Shown: positions 27,901 to 36,066, counted from the first letter of the stretch. The stretch: DNA of 41,622 nucleotides from an uncultured Legionella sp. (GCF_937871865.1 NZ_CALMPD010000077.1:1-41622); one strand, 5' to 3'. Notes: a model not told the origin generated them from the sequence alone. Translations and numbers: made by a program.

Positions 27901-28444
27901 GGATAAACCATTAACGTCATCAACCTATACACGTTCTGATCTACAGCAACAAACGCTGACTTTGGTGGCACCAGCTACTTCTGGTTTATCAGTATCAATC
28001 CTTACCGTCACGGCGAATACAATTAACTGGAATAATAAAGTGGGTTGGTTTACTGATTTTGCAGTTGCAGGTCAACGTATTGTAACCAACCCGGAGCTGA
28101 TTAATGGGGCATTTATCGCAACCCTCAATACCCCCCCGCTGACCACTTGTGGCATCGGATTCTCTTCCATGCTCCTGGAATTGAATTACCTGACAGGAGG
28201 CTCTTTTCTCCGGGCTCAAATTGATACTAATGGAGATGGTGGCTTTGATATTCAGGATCAATACAACGGAGCGTATCCTGTTGGTATTTCTTTATCCAGC
28301 AGCTATGCAAATTCCCCAACAGTATTAGGGCCTAATAAAGATAATAATATGGTGATTTTAATCACGCAATCAAATGGTGTACAAACATCAATTATCAATC
28401 CTAACACAACACCTCGTAAAATCGGTTGGTGGCAACTCCAATAA
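24926..28444 (+). CDS. pilY1: Type IV pilus tip adhesin PilY1
   Basis: A 1172-residue secreted protein, the tip component that binds surfaces and regulates pilus extension. A signal peptide ends near residue 40 (SLCSLAFAG). The N-terminal half holds a von Willebrand A-like domain: HPQVFIAIGNSESMDG near 58-72 and FVILISDGLPTMD further on. The C-terminal half is the PilY1 beta-propeller (ANREAMLYVG-type repeats such as REAMLYVGTNDGMLHAFNAS and NGSPQNGDVQF). A Ca-binding loop DTNGDGGFD lies at 1100-1108. The first MIDAS Asp (DxSxS) is Gly65 here, so metal-dependent adhesion by the VWA domain is doubtful. The start could be the ATG at 24926 or at 24947; neither has a strong ribosome site. Confidence 0.94.
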   Translation: MGTRIQKMHYRRNSFTMPCLAIVSVLIYSLTSLCSLAFAGPSLAIPNIPIIMASPIHPQVFIAIGNSESMDGNLSGAIMTGSGSLATALSSLSNSSSPLKYLVPTGFTPPVQAADGTGQALYTVTQSGVLVDNSPSRLNVAKQGVYAIIENYMPTTDFALAAYSTSNVQTYNTWVYYMSPTGSDFVFTNTKINGNRYVTNPCYNYSSASTTVSSNCASIATYYGASVVSNNQFMQISASSDDPSISDVLYSSGTLAGVFLTYNGPSPASPYPPNFSLANYNAGSVQLSYSKSLPNIGSFATGPTNAGFVPYSKQVIYARRGFGYYGNQSASTGNVLVPMTSAGTTPTTASVTNAINTFLPYLKPETNSTATTEIKASALQSPIAGLLSKANTYLTTLGSTSGNGCPQQKFVILISDGLPTMDLSGKRWPPLGSAASTGYGVTATFNANGSLNTTNNQALTDAINTIKTLKNNGILTYVIGLGAGVDPTINPQAASTLTAMAVAGGTENYYPATDPSTLVDSLNTIMVAIQNGTFTTSAAAVSSTHLNGETVEYQAHFVSSDLPYLDWTGNLFAIQLDPDTGTPTSTINWSAQTLLDSLVAGIGWSSNRLIVTWNATTANGIPFRWADIDATQKAQLQPTDLLGQNRLEYIRGNAAQEKRNGGTFRNRSHYLGDIVDSQVIYVGPPESPYLTPSYITFAKEQKNREAMLYVGTNDGMLHAFNASSGKELFSFIPNAVFSNLYKLTAPLYNQSHQFYVNGSPQNGDVQFTDTSWHTILVGGENAGGSSIYALDITAPSSLISEALVANTVLWEFTDGDMGLSFSRPQIGQIGSATSTPLTFAVFFGNGYNSPTNSSILYAVNPETGTVLKKIDLCAAVSGSCDATLPQGLSSVALAHKDGLQGLPITVVYAGDLQGNLWAVDVTDANTDNWTVRLLFQARDSGGTPQAITTSPIVTLNPNYPRKQGLFILFGTGQLIASSDLLNAQTQTVYGVWDKPLTSSTYTRSDLQQQTLTLVAPATSGLSVSILTVTANTINWNNKVGWFTDFAVAGQRIVTNPELINGAFIATLNTPPLTTCGIGFSSMLLELNYLTGGSFLRAQIDTNGDGGFDIQDQYNGAYPVGISLSSSYANSPTVLGPNKDNNMVILITQSNGVQTSIINPNTTPRKIGWWQLQ

Positions 28445-28454
28445 AAGGATTAAC

Positions 28455-28901
28455 ATGAATAAAAATAGAAACCGAAATTACATCGGATTAAATAAAACTT
28501 GGGGCTTTACTTTGTTAGAGCTTCTGGTGACTCTTGTTATCATTGGGATACTGGTGGCAATAGCATACCCTTCCTACTTGCACTATATACAGAAATCACG
28601 ACGCACCGATGCTTTAGCAATACTGACTCAGGATCAAATAATTATGGAACGTTGTTACTCTCAAAACTTCTCTTATGTGGCCGCCTGCAGTGCCATGCCA
28701 ACCTTTCCCCAAACCACCCCTGAAGGCTTTTATTCCATCAATATATCAAACCAAACAGCCACAACCTATACCTTAACGGCAACACCACAAGGCAATCAGG
28801 CAAACGATACTACCTGCGCCAGCATGAGCATCAATCAGGCGAATGTTAAAACAGCCACGGATGCAACCGCCACAGCACAAACAGAATGTTGGAATCCCTG
28901 A
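28455..28901 (+). CDS. pilE: PilE-type type IV pilin
   Basis: A 148-residue prepilin, the last gene of the operon. I use the ATG at 28455, which has AAGGA 7 nt upstream and lies 10 nt after the pilY1 stop; longer versions starting inside pilY1 have no ribosome site. The leader is 17 residues (NKTWG|FTLLELLV). The helix VTLVIIGILVAIAYPSYLHY is the classical PilE signature. Cysteines in ERCYSQNF and VAACSAM, and in DTTCAS and QTECWNP, could form disulfides; the C-terminal pair gives the D-loop of type IVa pilins. In this context it is a minor PilE, not necessarily the major pilin subunit. Confidence 0.93.
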   Translation: MNKNRNRNYIGLNKTWGFTLLELLVTLVIIGILVAIAYPSYLHYIQKSRRTDALAILTQDQIIMERCYSQNFSYVAACSAMPTFPQTTPEGFYSINISNQTATTYTLTATPQGNQANDTTCASMSINQANVKTATDATATAQTECWNP

Positions 28902-29245
28902 GATTGTTGAATAAATGACCCAATAATTTAGAGCACTGCGTTAGCTCTTGATATGATTCTTGCGGTGGCGTTCTAAACATATCGTACTACTTTGCAGGAG
29001 ATTCCTCGCTACGCTCGGAAAGACGTCACTTTTTTAATGGGACAACCTTGTATATAAAGACGAAGATCTTAAAACCTATCTTATAAATTGGTTGCTCCCT
29101 TGCTTCCTTGCTTCCTAAAGACATGTCACTGAAAAAATTAGAAGAGACTTTTGTTATGAGGCAACTCGCATTTAACAAGAGAGCTGGATACTTTTATGAC
29201 CATACTGTATAATAATATTTCATATTAATAAACAAGGAAGACAAT
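28902..29245. other. Intergenic stretch with a repeat fragment
   Basis: No gene is visible in these 344 nt. A half-copy of the dispersed palindrome lies at about 28997-29028 (core TTCCTCGCTACGCTCGGAA, then AGACGTC), and a short direct repeat (TTGCTTCC twice) near 29100. The right end carries the promoter of the next gene. Confidence 0.55.
29185..29213 (+). promoter_or_regulatory. Promoter of the Arg/Gly/Trp/Tyr-rich lipoprotein gene
   Basis: TGGATA (29185-29190, four of six matches to TTGACA), a 17-nt spacer, and a perfect TATAAT (29208-29213), 33 nt before the ATG. It is the best sigma-70-like promoter I find in the window. Confidence 0.6.
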
Positions 29246-29524
29246 ATGAAAAAAATAATTACGGGCTTATTCGTAATTCTACCAGCAATGTTTCTCAGTG
29301 GTTGTGTTACGGAAACCACCACGAGTACCTCAGGATATAACGCCACTACTTACAACTCTGGATACACTAGTTCCTATGTATACGGAGGGTATTATCCAAG
29401 AGTATATAATGTAGGTTATTATGGTAATCGCGGATGGTATGACAATAGGGGATGGTACGGCAATAGAGCATGGAATCGTGGATGGGGTTATCGCGGATTA
29501 GGCCATCGTGGCTGGCGTAGATAA
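29246..29524 (+). CDS. Small Arg/Gly/Trp/Tyr-rich lipoprotein
   Basis: A 92-residue lipoprotein. The signal peptide ends in the lipobox FLSGC (Cys20). After a Thr/Ser stretch the mature part is almost entirely Tyr, Gly, Asn, Arg and Trp (GYTSSYVYGGYYPRVYNVGY). It ends in tandem degenerate units of the type GNRGW, DNRGW, GNRAW, GHRGW and a terminal RR. The low complexity and the basic, aromatic tail suggest a disordered surface tail that may bind polysaccharide, nucleic acid or membrane; none of this is known. AAGGAAG upstream of the ATG at 29246 supports the start. Its place between the pilus operon and comEC is suggestive but may be chance. Confidence 0.8.
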   Translation: MKKIITGLFVILPAMFLSGCVTETTTSTSGYNATTYNSGYTSSYVYGGYYPRVYNVGYYGNRGWYDNRGWYGNRAWNRGWGYRGLGHRGWRR

Positions 29525-29579
29525 GCCTCATTATTTGATATGGTGTCTTACATATACTCCTCACCGTTGAGGGCACAGC

Positions 29580-29690
29580 CATTAAGTTAAGGACAGCACG
29601 TCATCCTGAGCAGAGCGAAGGATCTCCTAAATCCCGGAAGTTCCTTCGTCACGAGCTCTCTGGATGACGAACAGAATCCTTAACTTAATG
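29580..29690. repeat. Dispersed palindromic repeat, copy 3 (MITE-like)
   Basis: The best-kept copy: perfect 14-bp terminal inverted repeats CATTAAGTTAAGGA (29580-29593) and TCCTTAACTTAATG (29677-29690), with inner arms CGTCATCC (29599-29606) and GGATGACG (29662-29669). It is 111 nt long and noncoding. It occupies much of the 353-nt gap between the lipoprotein and comEC genes; I see no gene in the rest. Confidence 0.85.
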
Positions 29691-29877
29691 ACAGTGTGCA
29701 CAAGGCGGGTAGGTTTTATCATGAAATGGCAACAGCCTCTGAATTTATCATTGTCTTCTTAGACCTGCGGTCTGACAAATTAAGCATGAACAATAAATAA
29801 GCCATAAAAACTTCTTTACTTCATCAGTACGTTGTTATTAAATTCACACTTCAATGGAAAGTCCAACACAAAACTAA

Positions 29878-32094
29878 ATGGAAATTTTTTGCTTCTTTGC
29901 AGGTGTACTCTATTTGTATACCGCCAATCATTATTTATTCGCTATTCCGCTACTTCTTTTTTACATCACTCCTCGTATTCAGATACCATTATTCTTTGCC
30001 TTGGGCATTATGATTGCCTGGTTTCACCAATTAAGCATTGCGCCAACAGGAATGCCGGACGTTTCAGTGATACCTAATGCCTTGATTACAGGAACTATTG
30101 CGTCCATTCCGATAAAGAGCCCGGATAAAACAAAATTCAATTTTTTTATTGAACAACTTAATGATCAACCGGTCAAAGGACTGATTCAATTAGCCTGGTA
30201 TAATAAAGCTCCAGTTTTACATCCAGGTCAAAAGTGGCAGCTGGCCGTTAAATTAAAAAAACCGCGAAATTTCCTTAATCCAGGAGGATATGACTACGTT
30301 AATACTCTTGCTGCACGTCATATAGTATGGACGGGTTATATTCGCTCAGGAATGAATAAATTAATCAAAGAAAACGATTCTTCATTCAATTGGTTACCAC
30401 TTCGCGAACGGCTAGCAGCCTCGATGGCCAAACGTGCACCCGATAAACAAACAGCAGGAATTCTGGAAGCATTAACGTTAAATCTAACGACTCAAATCAG
30501 CCAGGATAATTGGGAGTTATTCCGACGCACCGGAACCACTCATCTATTTGGAATATCAGGAGAACATATCGCCCTGGTATCCGGGTTGATATTTGTCGTT
30601 TTACGTTGGTTGTGGTCTCGAAGTGTTCGTTGTTGTTTACTCTATCCCTCCGTATCAATTGCCAGTATTGGAGGATTCATCGGTGCGCTTGGTTATGCTT
30701 TTTTAGCAGGATTTGAACCACCGGCACAAAGAGCATTGATAGGTTGTTTTTTTTATACCTTGTGTTGCATCGGGAAGCAGCGATTTACTGCATGGCAAGT
30801 ATGGCGTTATGCGTTAGTTGGTGTATTGTGTATCGAAGCTCATGCAGTATTTATGCAAGGATTTTACTTTTCTTTCCTTGCTGTGGCCTGCCTGCTATTA
30901 ACTCAGCAACGTTGGCGATTAAAAGGACTAAAAGCCAAAATGGCCTTGCAATTAAGCTGTTTAATTGGCCTGATGCCACTCACTTTGTACTGGTATTCCT
31001 ACGGCTCCATTAATGGATTTCTCGCTAATGCAATGGCTATTCCCCTTGTTGGATTTCTTATTGTGCCTTTAGCATTAATCACAATGCTGGTTAGCTCATT
31101 TGATTGGTCTTCATTATTAATGATTCCCCTATCATGGTTTATTGCCCTCTTGTTTCAACTATTGGTTTGGACCGAACACCTGGAAAAAATAAATGTCACC
31201 TACTCGATTAGCTCTATACTATACGTCCTTTCTTTAATGGGAGCCTTATTGATGTGGGTTTTATTTCCACACAAATCATTAAGATACCTGGCTCTTCTTT
31301 GGATTATCATTCCTTTATTTCCTTACAGAGAAACAATTAAATCAGGCGATGTCCTGGTGCAGGTTCTGGATGTTGGGCAAGGGCTGGCAGTGTCCATTCG
31401 CACGAAAGAGCACGTATTACTTTATGATACTGGGGATCAATTGTTTCAAGGCAGCGATTTCGGCCAAATGGTCATCCTACCGTTTTATGAAGCTCAAGGA
31501 ATTAAGAAAATAGACACCATAGTAATCAGCCACCCAGATAAAGATCATCGCGGTGGTTTAAACTCTGTTGAGGCCAAAATGCAGGTAGGCCAATTATTGG
31601 TAAATAACCCGCGTTATTATCGCCATGGCCTTAATTGCCATAACTATCCCCAATGGCAGTGGGATGGAGTACAATTTCAGTTTTTCCCCATTACAATGAA
31701 TTTTAATGGCAAAAATAATAATTCCTGTATTTTAAAAATAAGCACGAAGAACAATAGCATTCTATTAACTGGAGATATAGAAAAGATTGCAGAAGATTAT
31801 TTAGTGAGATCTTATGGTGAACAACTCAAATCGAATGTATTAATAGTCCCTCACCATGGCAGCAAAACATCTTCTTCCTATCGTTTTCTCTTGGAGATAG
31901 AGCCACGTTACGCCGTAGCGTCTTTAGGATTTGATAATCGTTTTCGTTTTCCTCATCCCAAAACAGTGACAAACATGAAATTATTAGACATTCCCTTCTA
32001 TAGAACCGATGAATGCGGAATGGTGAATTTGTTATTACCCGCCAAAGGAGAAATGAGTAAACCTCTGTGTTTTAATACCTCCCATAAATTATAG
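29878..32094 (+). CDS. comEC: DNA uptake channel ComEC/Rec2
   Basis: A 738-residue inner-membrane protein that carries single-stranded DNA into the cytoplasm during transformation. The parts in order are N-terminal membrane helices, a DUF4131/OB-like periplasmic segment (VLHPGQKWQLAVKLKKPRN, FLNPGGYDY), the competence membrane core (FRRTGTTHLFGISGEHIALV), and a C-terminal metallo-beta-lactamase domain with VLDVGQGLAVSI and SHPDKDHRGG (about 550), then HHGSKTSSS. The ATG at 29878 is immediately preceded by an in-frame stop, so no longer form is possible, although there is no clear ribosome site. It follows the minor-pilin cluster on the same strand. Given that arrangement, pilus-mediated DNA capture and ComEC transport are likely parts of one pathway. 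Confidence 0.96.
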   Translation: MEIFCFFAGVLYLYTANHYLFAIPLLLFYITPRIQIPLFFALGIMIAWFHQLSIAPTGMPDVSVIPNALITGTIASIPIKSPDKTKFNFFIEQLNDQPVKGLIQLAWYNKAPVLHPGQKWQLAVKLKKPRNFLNPGGYDYVNTLAARHIVWTGYIRSGMNKLIKENDSSFNWLPLRERLAASMAKRAPDKQTAGILEALTLNLTTQISQDNWELFRRTGTTHLFGISGEHIALVSGLIFVVLRWLWSRSVRCCLLYPSVSIASIGGFIGALGYAFLAGFEPPAQRALIGCFFYTLCCIGKQRFTAWQVWRYALVGVLCIEAHAVFMQGFYFSFLAVACLLLTQQRWRLKGLKAKMALQLSCLIGLMPLTLYWYSYGSINGFLANAMAIPLVGFLIVPLALITMLVSSFDWSSLLMIPLSWFIALLFQLLVWTEHLEKINVTYSISSILYVLSLMGALLMWVLFPHKSLRYLALLWIIIPLFPYRETIKSGDVLVQVLDVGQGLAVSIRTKEHVLLYDTGDQLFQGSDFGQMVILPFYEAQGIKKIDTIVISHPDKDHRGGLNSVEAKMQVGQLLVNNPRYYRHGLNCHNYPQWQWDGVQFQFFPITMNFNGKNNNSCILKISTKNNSILLTGDIEKIAEDYLVRSYGEQLKSNVLIVPHHGSKTSSSYRFLLEIEPRYAVASLGFDNRFRFPHPKTVTNMKLLDIPFYRTDECGMVNLLLPAKGEMSKPLCFNTSHKL

Positions 32095-32191
32095 AGTTCT
32101 GCTAAAAAATCACGAACATCAACAAACGAATTAAACAAATTATTCAAAAATACAACAAAGCCTGATAGAATCTCATGCTCCTGATTTTTTG

Positions 32192-33424
32192 ATGAATATC
32201 ATGTCAAACACACGCAACTCCATCTTTTTTCTTGGCTTGCTCTCAGCCTTTTCATTAATGACCTTTGATTTATATCAACCGTCATTGCCCTACATCATTA
32301 ATTACTTTGGGACCACTCATAGCCTAGGCCAATTAACCCTGAGCATTTATTTGCTTGTTTTTGGACTAACCCACCTCTTTTGGGGGCCATTAATTGATCA
32401 TTTTGGGCGTAGGCGGCTTCTGCCAGGAAGCCTGTTATTAGCCTTGGCAGGCAGTTTAATCTGTGCTCTTGCGCCTAACATAGGCATTCTTATTTTAGGG
32501 CGTGCATTGCAAGGATTTGCCCTGTGTTGTTCCAATTTAGTTGCCATTTCAACATCCCGCGATTTTGAAGATGAAGTCGAACGCGCTAAAGTATTGTCTT
32601 ATATTTCGATGATCGTTTCTGCATCCCCCATTTTTGCTCCTGTATTGGGCTCTTTGATTTTCACCTACTTTGGCTGGCAATCTAACTTTATCATAATGAC
32701 AGGGATGGCGTTCCTTCTCTTTATGCAATCACGTAAATCCTTAATTGAATCTCCTTTCTGGGCACCGCCAAAATCGGCGTTTAACGTTGGGAAGATCATT
32801 AAAGACTATAAAGAGATACTCAACAAAGCCTCAATATGGTCCGCGTCGATGATTATGATGTTCAGCTTTACTGCGGTCATGCTTACGATAATTAATTCAT
32901 CGTACCTCATCATTAATGTGCTTGGTTTCTCACCACTAACTTTCGGAATCATCTTTATATTTAATGGATTGAATATTATCGTTGGAAATTATATAGGCAT
33001 TTGGCTGCGCAATCGCTTTAACATGACCGCCACTATTTTTATGGGGAACTGGTTAATTATTATTGGTGGAGCCGCAATGCTACTCAGCTCCAAGATGTAT
33101 GGATTTAGTCTGATAGCTCTGTCTTTCTCTTTAATCTGTAATTTAGGTATCAGCGTGAGTGCCGCACCAACGATGTCCCTGGCTCTTTCTGAGTTTAAAG
33201 AAAACGCGGGTATGGCTGCTGCTTTTATAAGTACAGTTCGTCTTTTTGGTTCGTCTCTCCTGTCTATGTTTACAGGATACTTATTAGTAACACACCTTGA
33301 TGCCTTACCCCTTGGGCTCATCGGTTGCGGACTGGGTGCACTCTATTATTCATGGCTATTTAAACGACAAATTACATCGACTGATGATGATACTGAAGTG
33401 GATGGTCTGCAAGCAAATGCTTAA
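32192..33424 (+). CDS. Bcr/CflA-family MFS drug exporter
   Basis: A 410-residue proton-driven exporter with 12 membrane helices of the DHA1 drug efflux group. Signatures are MTFDLYQPSLPYI in helix 1, the loop FWGPLIDHFGRRRLLPGSLL (motif A) and ILILGRALQGFALCC (motif B). Motif C (helix 5) reads SASPIFAPVLGSLI. Bcr/CflA members export bicyclomycin, chloramphenicol or similar compounds; some export natural metabolites, so the substrate is uncertain. Possible starts are a TTG at 32189 and ATGs at 32192 and 32201; none has a clear ribosome site. The stop is 104 nt before ada. Confidence 0.9.
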   Translation: MNIMSNTRNSIFFLGLLSAFSLMTFDLYQPSLPYIINYFGTTHSLGQLTLSIYLLVFGLTHLFWGPLIDHFGRRRLLPGSLLLALAGSLICALAPNIGILILGRALQGFALCCSNLVAISTSRDFEDEVERAKVLSYISMIVSASPIFAPVLGSLIFTYFGWQSNFIIMTGMAFLLFMQSRKSLIESPFWAPPKSAFNVGKIIKDYKEILNKASIWSASMIMMFSFTAVMLTIINSSYLIINVLGFSPLTFGIIFIFNGLNIIVGNYIGIWLRNRFNMTATIFMGNWLIIIGGAAMLLSSKMYGFSLIALSFSLICNLGISVSAAPTMSLALSEFKENAGMAAAFISTVRLFGSSLLSMFTGYLLVTHLDALPLGLIGCGLGALYYSWLFKRQITSTDDDTEVDGLQANA

Positions 33425-33476
33425 GCAGTGATGCCCTCAATTAAAATTTAATGCCTGAATTTCGGTCGCTGATTTT

Positions 33477-33517
33477 TATAATCTCGCTATAGTTAATATT
33501 AAAGCTATAGCGAGATT
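33477..33517 (+). promoter_or_regulatory. Promoter and palindrome upstream of ada
   Basis: A perfect TATAAT (33477-33482) overlaps the start of a perfect 13-bp inverted repeat, AATCTCGCTATAG (33480-33492) and CTATAGCGAGATT (33505-33517), with a 12-nt AT-rich loop. The palindrome covers the expected transcription start and ends 11 nt before the ATG, so it may be an operator or a 5'-leader hairpin. It does not match the E. coli Ada box. Confidence 0.6.
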
Positions 33518-33528
33518 TAGAGAAGCAC

Positions 33529-34578
33529 ATGTTTACTACAGAAAGAAACCATGAGTATTACCAAGCTCTTCTTGAGAAAAATACTGCCTATGAGGGGGTG
33601 TTTTATGTGGGGGTAAAAACAACAGGAATATTTTGCCGCCCAAGTTGTCCTGCACGAAAACCCAAATTTGAGCATTGTGAATTTTTCAATTCAGCACAAG
33701 ATGCACTACTGGCATCTTACAGGCCCAGCAAACGCTGTCGCCCGCTCTCACACCCCCAACAGGTCTCTGATTTGATTCAAAAACTTGTTGCCGCAGTTGA
33801 AGCAAATCCGGAAAAAAGATGGAAAGATAATGATTTTGATGCATTGAGTGTTGATGCCTCAACAGCACGCAGACAATTCAAAAAACGATTTGGCATGACC
33901 TTCGTAGCCTATGCCAGAGCAAGACGGATGGGTATTGCGATGAAGCACATTAGAGAAGGTCATCAAGTCATAGAAGCACAACTCAATGCCGGATATGACT
34001 CAGGCAGTGGTTTTAGAGATGCCTTTGCAAAAATCATGGGCACAACACCTGGCAATATTTGCCAACACCCAAACATATTGAAAACGTCCTGGATAGATTC
34101 ACCTCTTGGACCAATGCTTGCAATTGCTGATGAGCAAGAACTCTATCTGCTGGAATTCGTCGATCGAAGAGGTTTGGAGCGCGAAGTAGAACGATTACGC
34201 AATAAAACGAAAGCAGCTATTATCCCAGGAACGACTCCCCCTATTGCTTCTATCGAAAAAGAACTTAAAGCTTATTTTGACGGCCAGTTAAAAGAATTCA
34301 AGACACCAGTACATTATATGGGTAGTGAGTTTCAAAAAAATGTATGGCAGGAATTGACACGTATTCCCTATGGTGAAACCAGAAGCTATTCCAGACAAGC
34401 CGAGGTTTTAGGCAAACCTACCGCATTTAGGGCGGTTGCCAATGCCAATGGCGCTAATCAACTGGCTATTATAATTCCTTGCCACAGGATTATTAATCTT
34501 AATGGTGAACTTGGTGGTTATGGTGGCGGATTAAGCCGTAAAAAGTGGCTGATTGAGCACGAACTACGAAACAAATGA
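33529..34578 (+). CDS. ada: Bifunctional Ada: methylphosphotriester/O6-methylguanine transferase and activator
   Basis: A 349-residue Ada with all the usual parts: an N-terminal Cys-zinc domain (VGVKTTGIFCRPSCPARKP), an AraC-type HTH (about 80-180), and a C-terminal methyltransferase with the acceptor Cys318 in IIPCHRI. It repairs O6-methylguanine and methylphosphotriesters in DNA and, once methylated, activates its own gene. One oddity: the zinc site of E. coli Ada uses four Cys, and the third, in RPCKRC, is Ser67 here (SYRPSKRC), leaving C36, C40 and C70. The phosphotriester and sensing function may be weakened; the C-terminal function looks intact. The ATG at 33529 has AGAG upstream, and a palindrome precedes it. 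Confidence 0.94.
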   Translation: MFTTERNHEYYQALLEKNTAYEGVFYVGVKTTGIFCRPSCPARKPKFEHCEFFNSAQDALLASYRPSKRCRPLSHPQQVSDLIQKLVAAVEANPEKRWKDNDFDALSVDASTARRQFKKRFGMTFVAYARARRMGIAMKHIREGHQVIEAQLNAGYDSGSGFRDAFAKIMGTTPGNICQHPNILKTSWIDSPLGPMLAIADEQELYLLEFVDRRGLEREVERLRNKTKAAIIPGTTPPIASIEKELKAYFDGQLKEFKTPVHYMGSEFQKNVWQELTRIPYGETRSYSRQAEVLGKPTAFRAVANANGANQLAIIIPCHRIINLNGELGGYGGGLSRKKWLIEHELRNK

Positions 34579-34728
34579 TGAGCCAGGTACTCCATTAAAA
34601 AGTTACACTAATGATAGACATCGTTTTTTACAATAAAACGACTATAATGAAAGACATAGAAATTATAAATAACATGGTCAGAACAACTTATTCTGACAAA
34701 GACAAATCACCCTATTTATCTTTAGAAA

Positions 34729-35796
34729 ATGGATGCTAATTTGAATAAAATAAATCAAAAAATTTTTCAATGGACCATCATAGGCGCAGGGCCTGCTGGA
34801 ATCGCGGCAGTAGGTAAATTATTGGATAATGGTATTTCTCCTGATTCCATTCTATGGATTGACCCTTATTTCCAAGTGGGTGATCTGGGTATGTACTGGC
34901 AGAATGTATCAAGCAATACCAAAGTAAGACTGTTCAATGCCTTCTTGCTGAACTCCCCCTCTTTTTCTTATAAAAATGCCGCTGAACAGTTTGAACTGAC
35001 CCAATTACCGGCGGAAGAAACCTGCACATTGAAATACATTGTTGAACCATTACAATGGGTTTCAGAGCAACTGATCCAAAAAGTTGAAATACAACGAACG
35101 CACGTTACGACAATGCATTTGTCGGAACGTACATGGTTTATTGGCTGCCACTCTCAAACATTTAAATCACGAAATGTGATTCTCGCCACCGGAGCTTCTC
35201 CATCCAGCCTTAATTATCCAGAAGTTGAAGTAATACCTTTTGACTACGCTATAGATAGGGAGAAATTGGCGAGTGTAATAAACATCAATGAAACTTATGG
35301 TGTTTTTGGCTCCTCTCACTCTGCAATTATCATTGTACGTTATCTGGTTGAGCTCGGAGTGAAACAGGTAATTAACTTTTATCGCTCACCATGCCGTTAT
35401 GCTATAGAACTCGATGATTGGATACTCTTTGATAATACAGGATTAAAAGGAAATACTGCCACTTGGGCAAGAGAGCACATCGATGGTGTTTTACCTGAAA
35501 ATCTGCTTCGTTGCGATACAAGCCCCCCAAATATCGCACGTTATTTACCCGAGTGCAGCAGAGTAGTGTATGCAGTAGGATTTGAAAAACGTCAGAATAT
35601 TGTGATTAAAGATTATGAAGACACAAAGCATAATCCCTACGTAGGAATTATAGGCCCAGGTCTTTTTGGATTAGGTATCGCTCATCCTGAGGTGAAACCA
35701 GACAGACTAGGCAGTGTCGAACCTCAAGTGGGATTATGGAAATTTATGGTGTATTTAAATAAAGTGATGCCAATCTGGCTTAAGTACCACACTTGA
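34729..35796 (+). CDS. FAD-dependent pyridine-nucleotide oxidoreductase
   Basis: A 355-residue flavoprotein with an N-terminal FAD-binding motif WTIIGAGPAGIAAVGKLL (GAGPAG at 19-24), a distinct NAD(P)H-binding motif in the middle (YGVFGSSHSAIIIVRYL), and a C-terminal segment VGIIGPGLFGLGIAHPE, a GxGxxG-like ending. It lacks a redox-active Cys pair of the CxxxxC type, so it is not a thioredoxin or glutathione reductase; a monooxygenase or related reductase is more likely. The substrate is unknown. It stands alone, with about 150 nt before it and 270 nt before dbpA. A TATAAT word at 34643-34648 could be its -10 box. Confidence 0.82.
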   Translation: MDANLNKINQKIFQWTIIGAGPAGIAAVGKLLDNGISPDSILWIDPYFQVGDLGMYWQNVSSNTKVRLFNAFLLNSPSFSYKNAAEQFELTQLPAEETCTLKYIVEPLQWVSEQLIQKVEIQRTHVTTMHLSERTWFIGCHSQTFKSRNVILATGASPSSLNYPEVEVIPFDYAIDREKLASVININETYGVFGSSHSAIIIVRYLVELGVKQVINFYRSPCRYAIELDDWILFDNTGLKGNTATWAREHIDGVLPENLLRCDTSPPNIARYLPECSRVVYAVGFEKRQNIVIKDYEDTKHNPYVGIIGPGLFGLGIAHPEVKPDRLGSVEPQVGLWKFMVYLNKVMPIWLKYHT

Positions 35797-35875
35797 GCCA
35801 GAGTTGGTCACAAACAATGCAATCATCATCTATTATGTTGTTAAATACAGCTCGCTTCTATTAAACATAAGTCCC

Positions 35876-35934
35876 CCAGAGGGCGAGCGACGAAGGCTCT
35901 CCCTGGATTCAGGAGCTCCTTCGCTACGCTCTGG
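35876..35934. repeat. Dispersed palindromic repeat, copy 4
   Basis: CCAGAGGGCGAGCGACGAAGG pairs imperfectly with CCTTCGCTACGCTCTGG, and the centre GATTCAGGAGCTCCTTC is shared with copy 1. The tail CTTAATGGCGACG resembles the outer end of the family. It lies between the flavoprotein gene and dbpA. Confidence 0.7.
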
Positions 35935-36066
35935 ATGGCATATGCTTAATGGCGACGAGTCATAGAATCAGCTAAACACATTATTAGTATGTAAGAGAGT
36001 AAAATTGATTTAAAATTGACCGGATTAATGTTAATCTACACGTTATTTTTAATCATAAGTGATCTA

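Noticed and set aside
28374..28454. Longer N-terminus for PilE
   Set aside because: It would start inside pilY1 without a ribosome site; the ATG at 28455 has AAGGA and gives a normal leader.
34621..34641. Hairpin TCGTTTT/AAAACGA after ada
   Set aside because: The stem is AT-rich and short, and no T-run follows it; too weak to call a terminator.
36016..36066. TTG start giving a longer DbpA
   Set aside because: The added segment is hydrophobic and not expected in the family, and no ribosome site precedes it.
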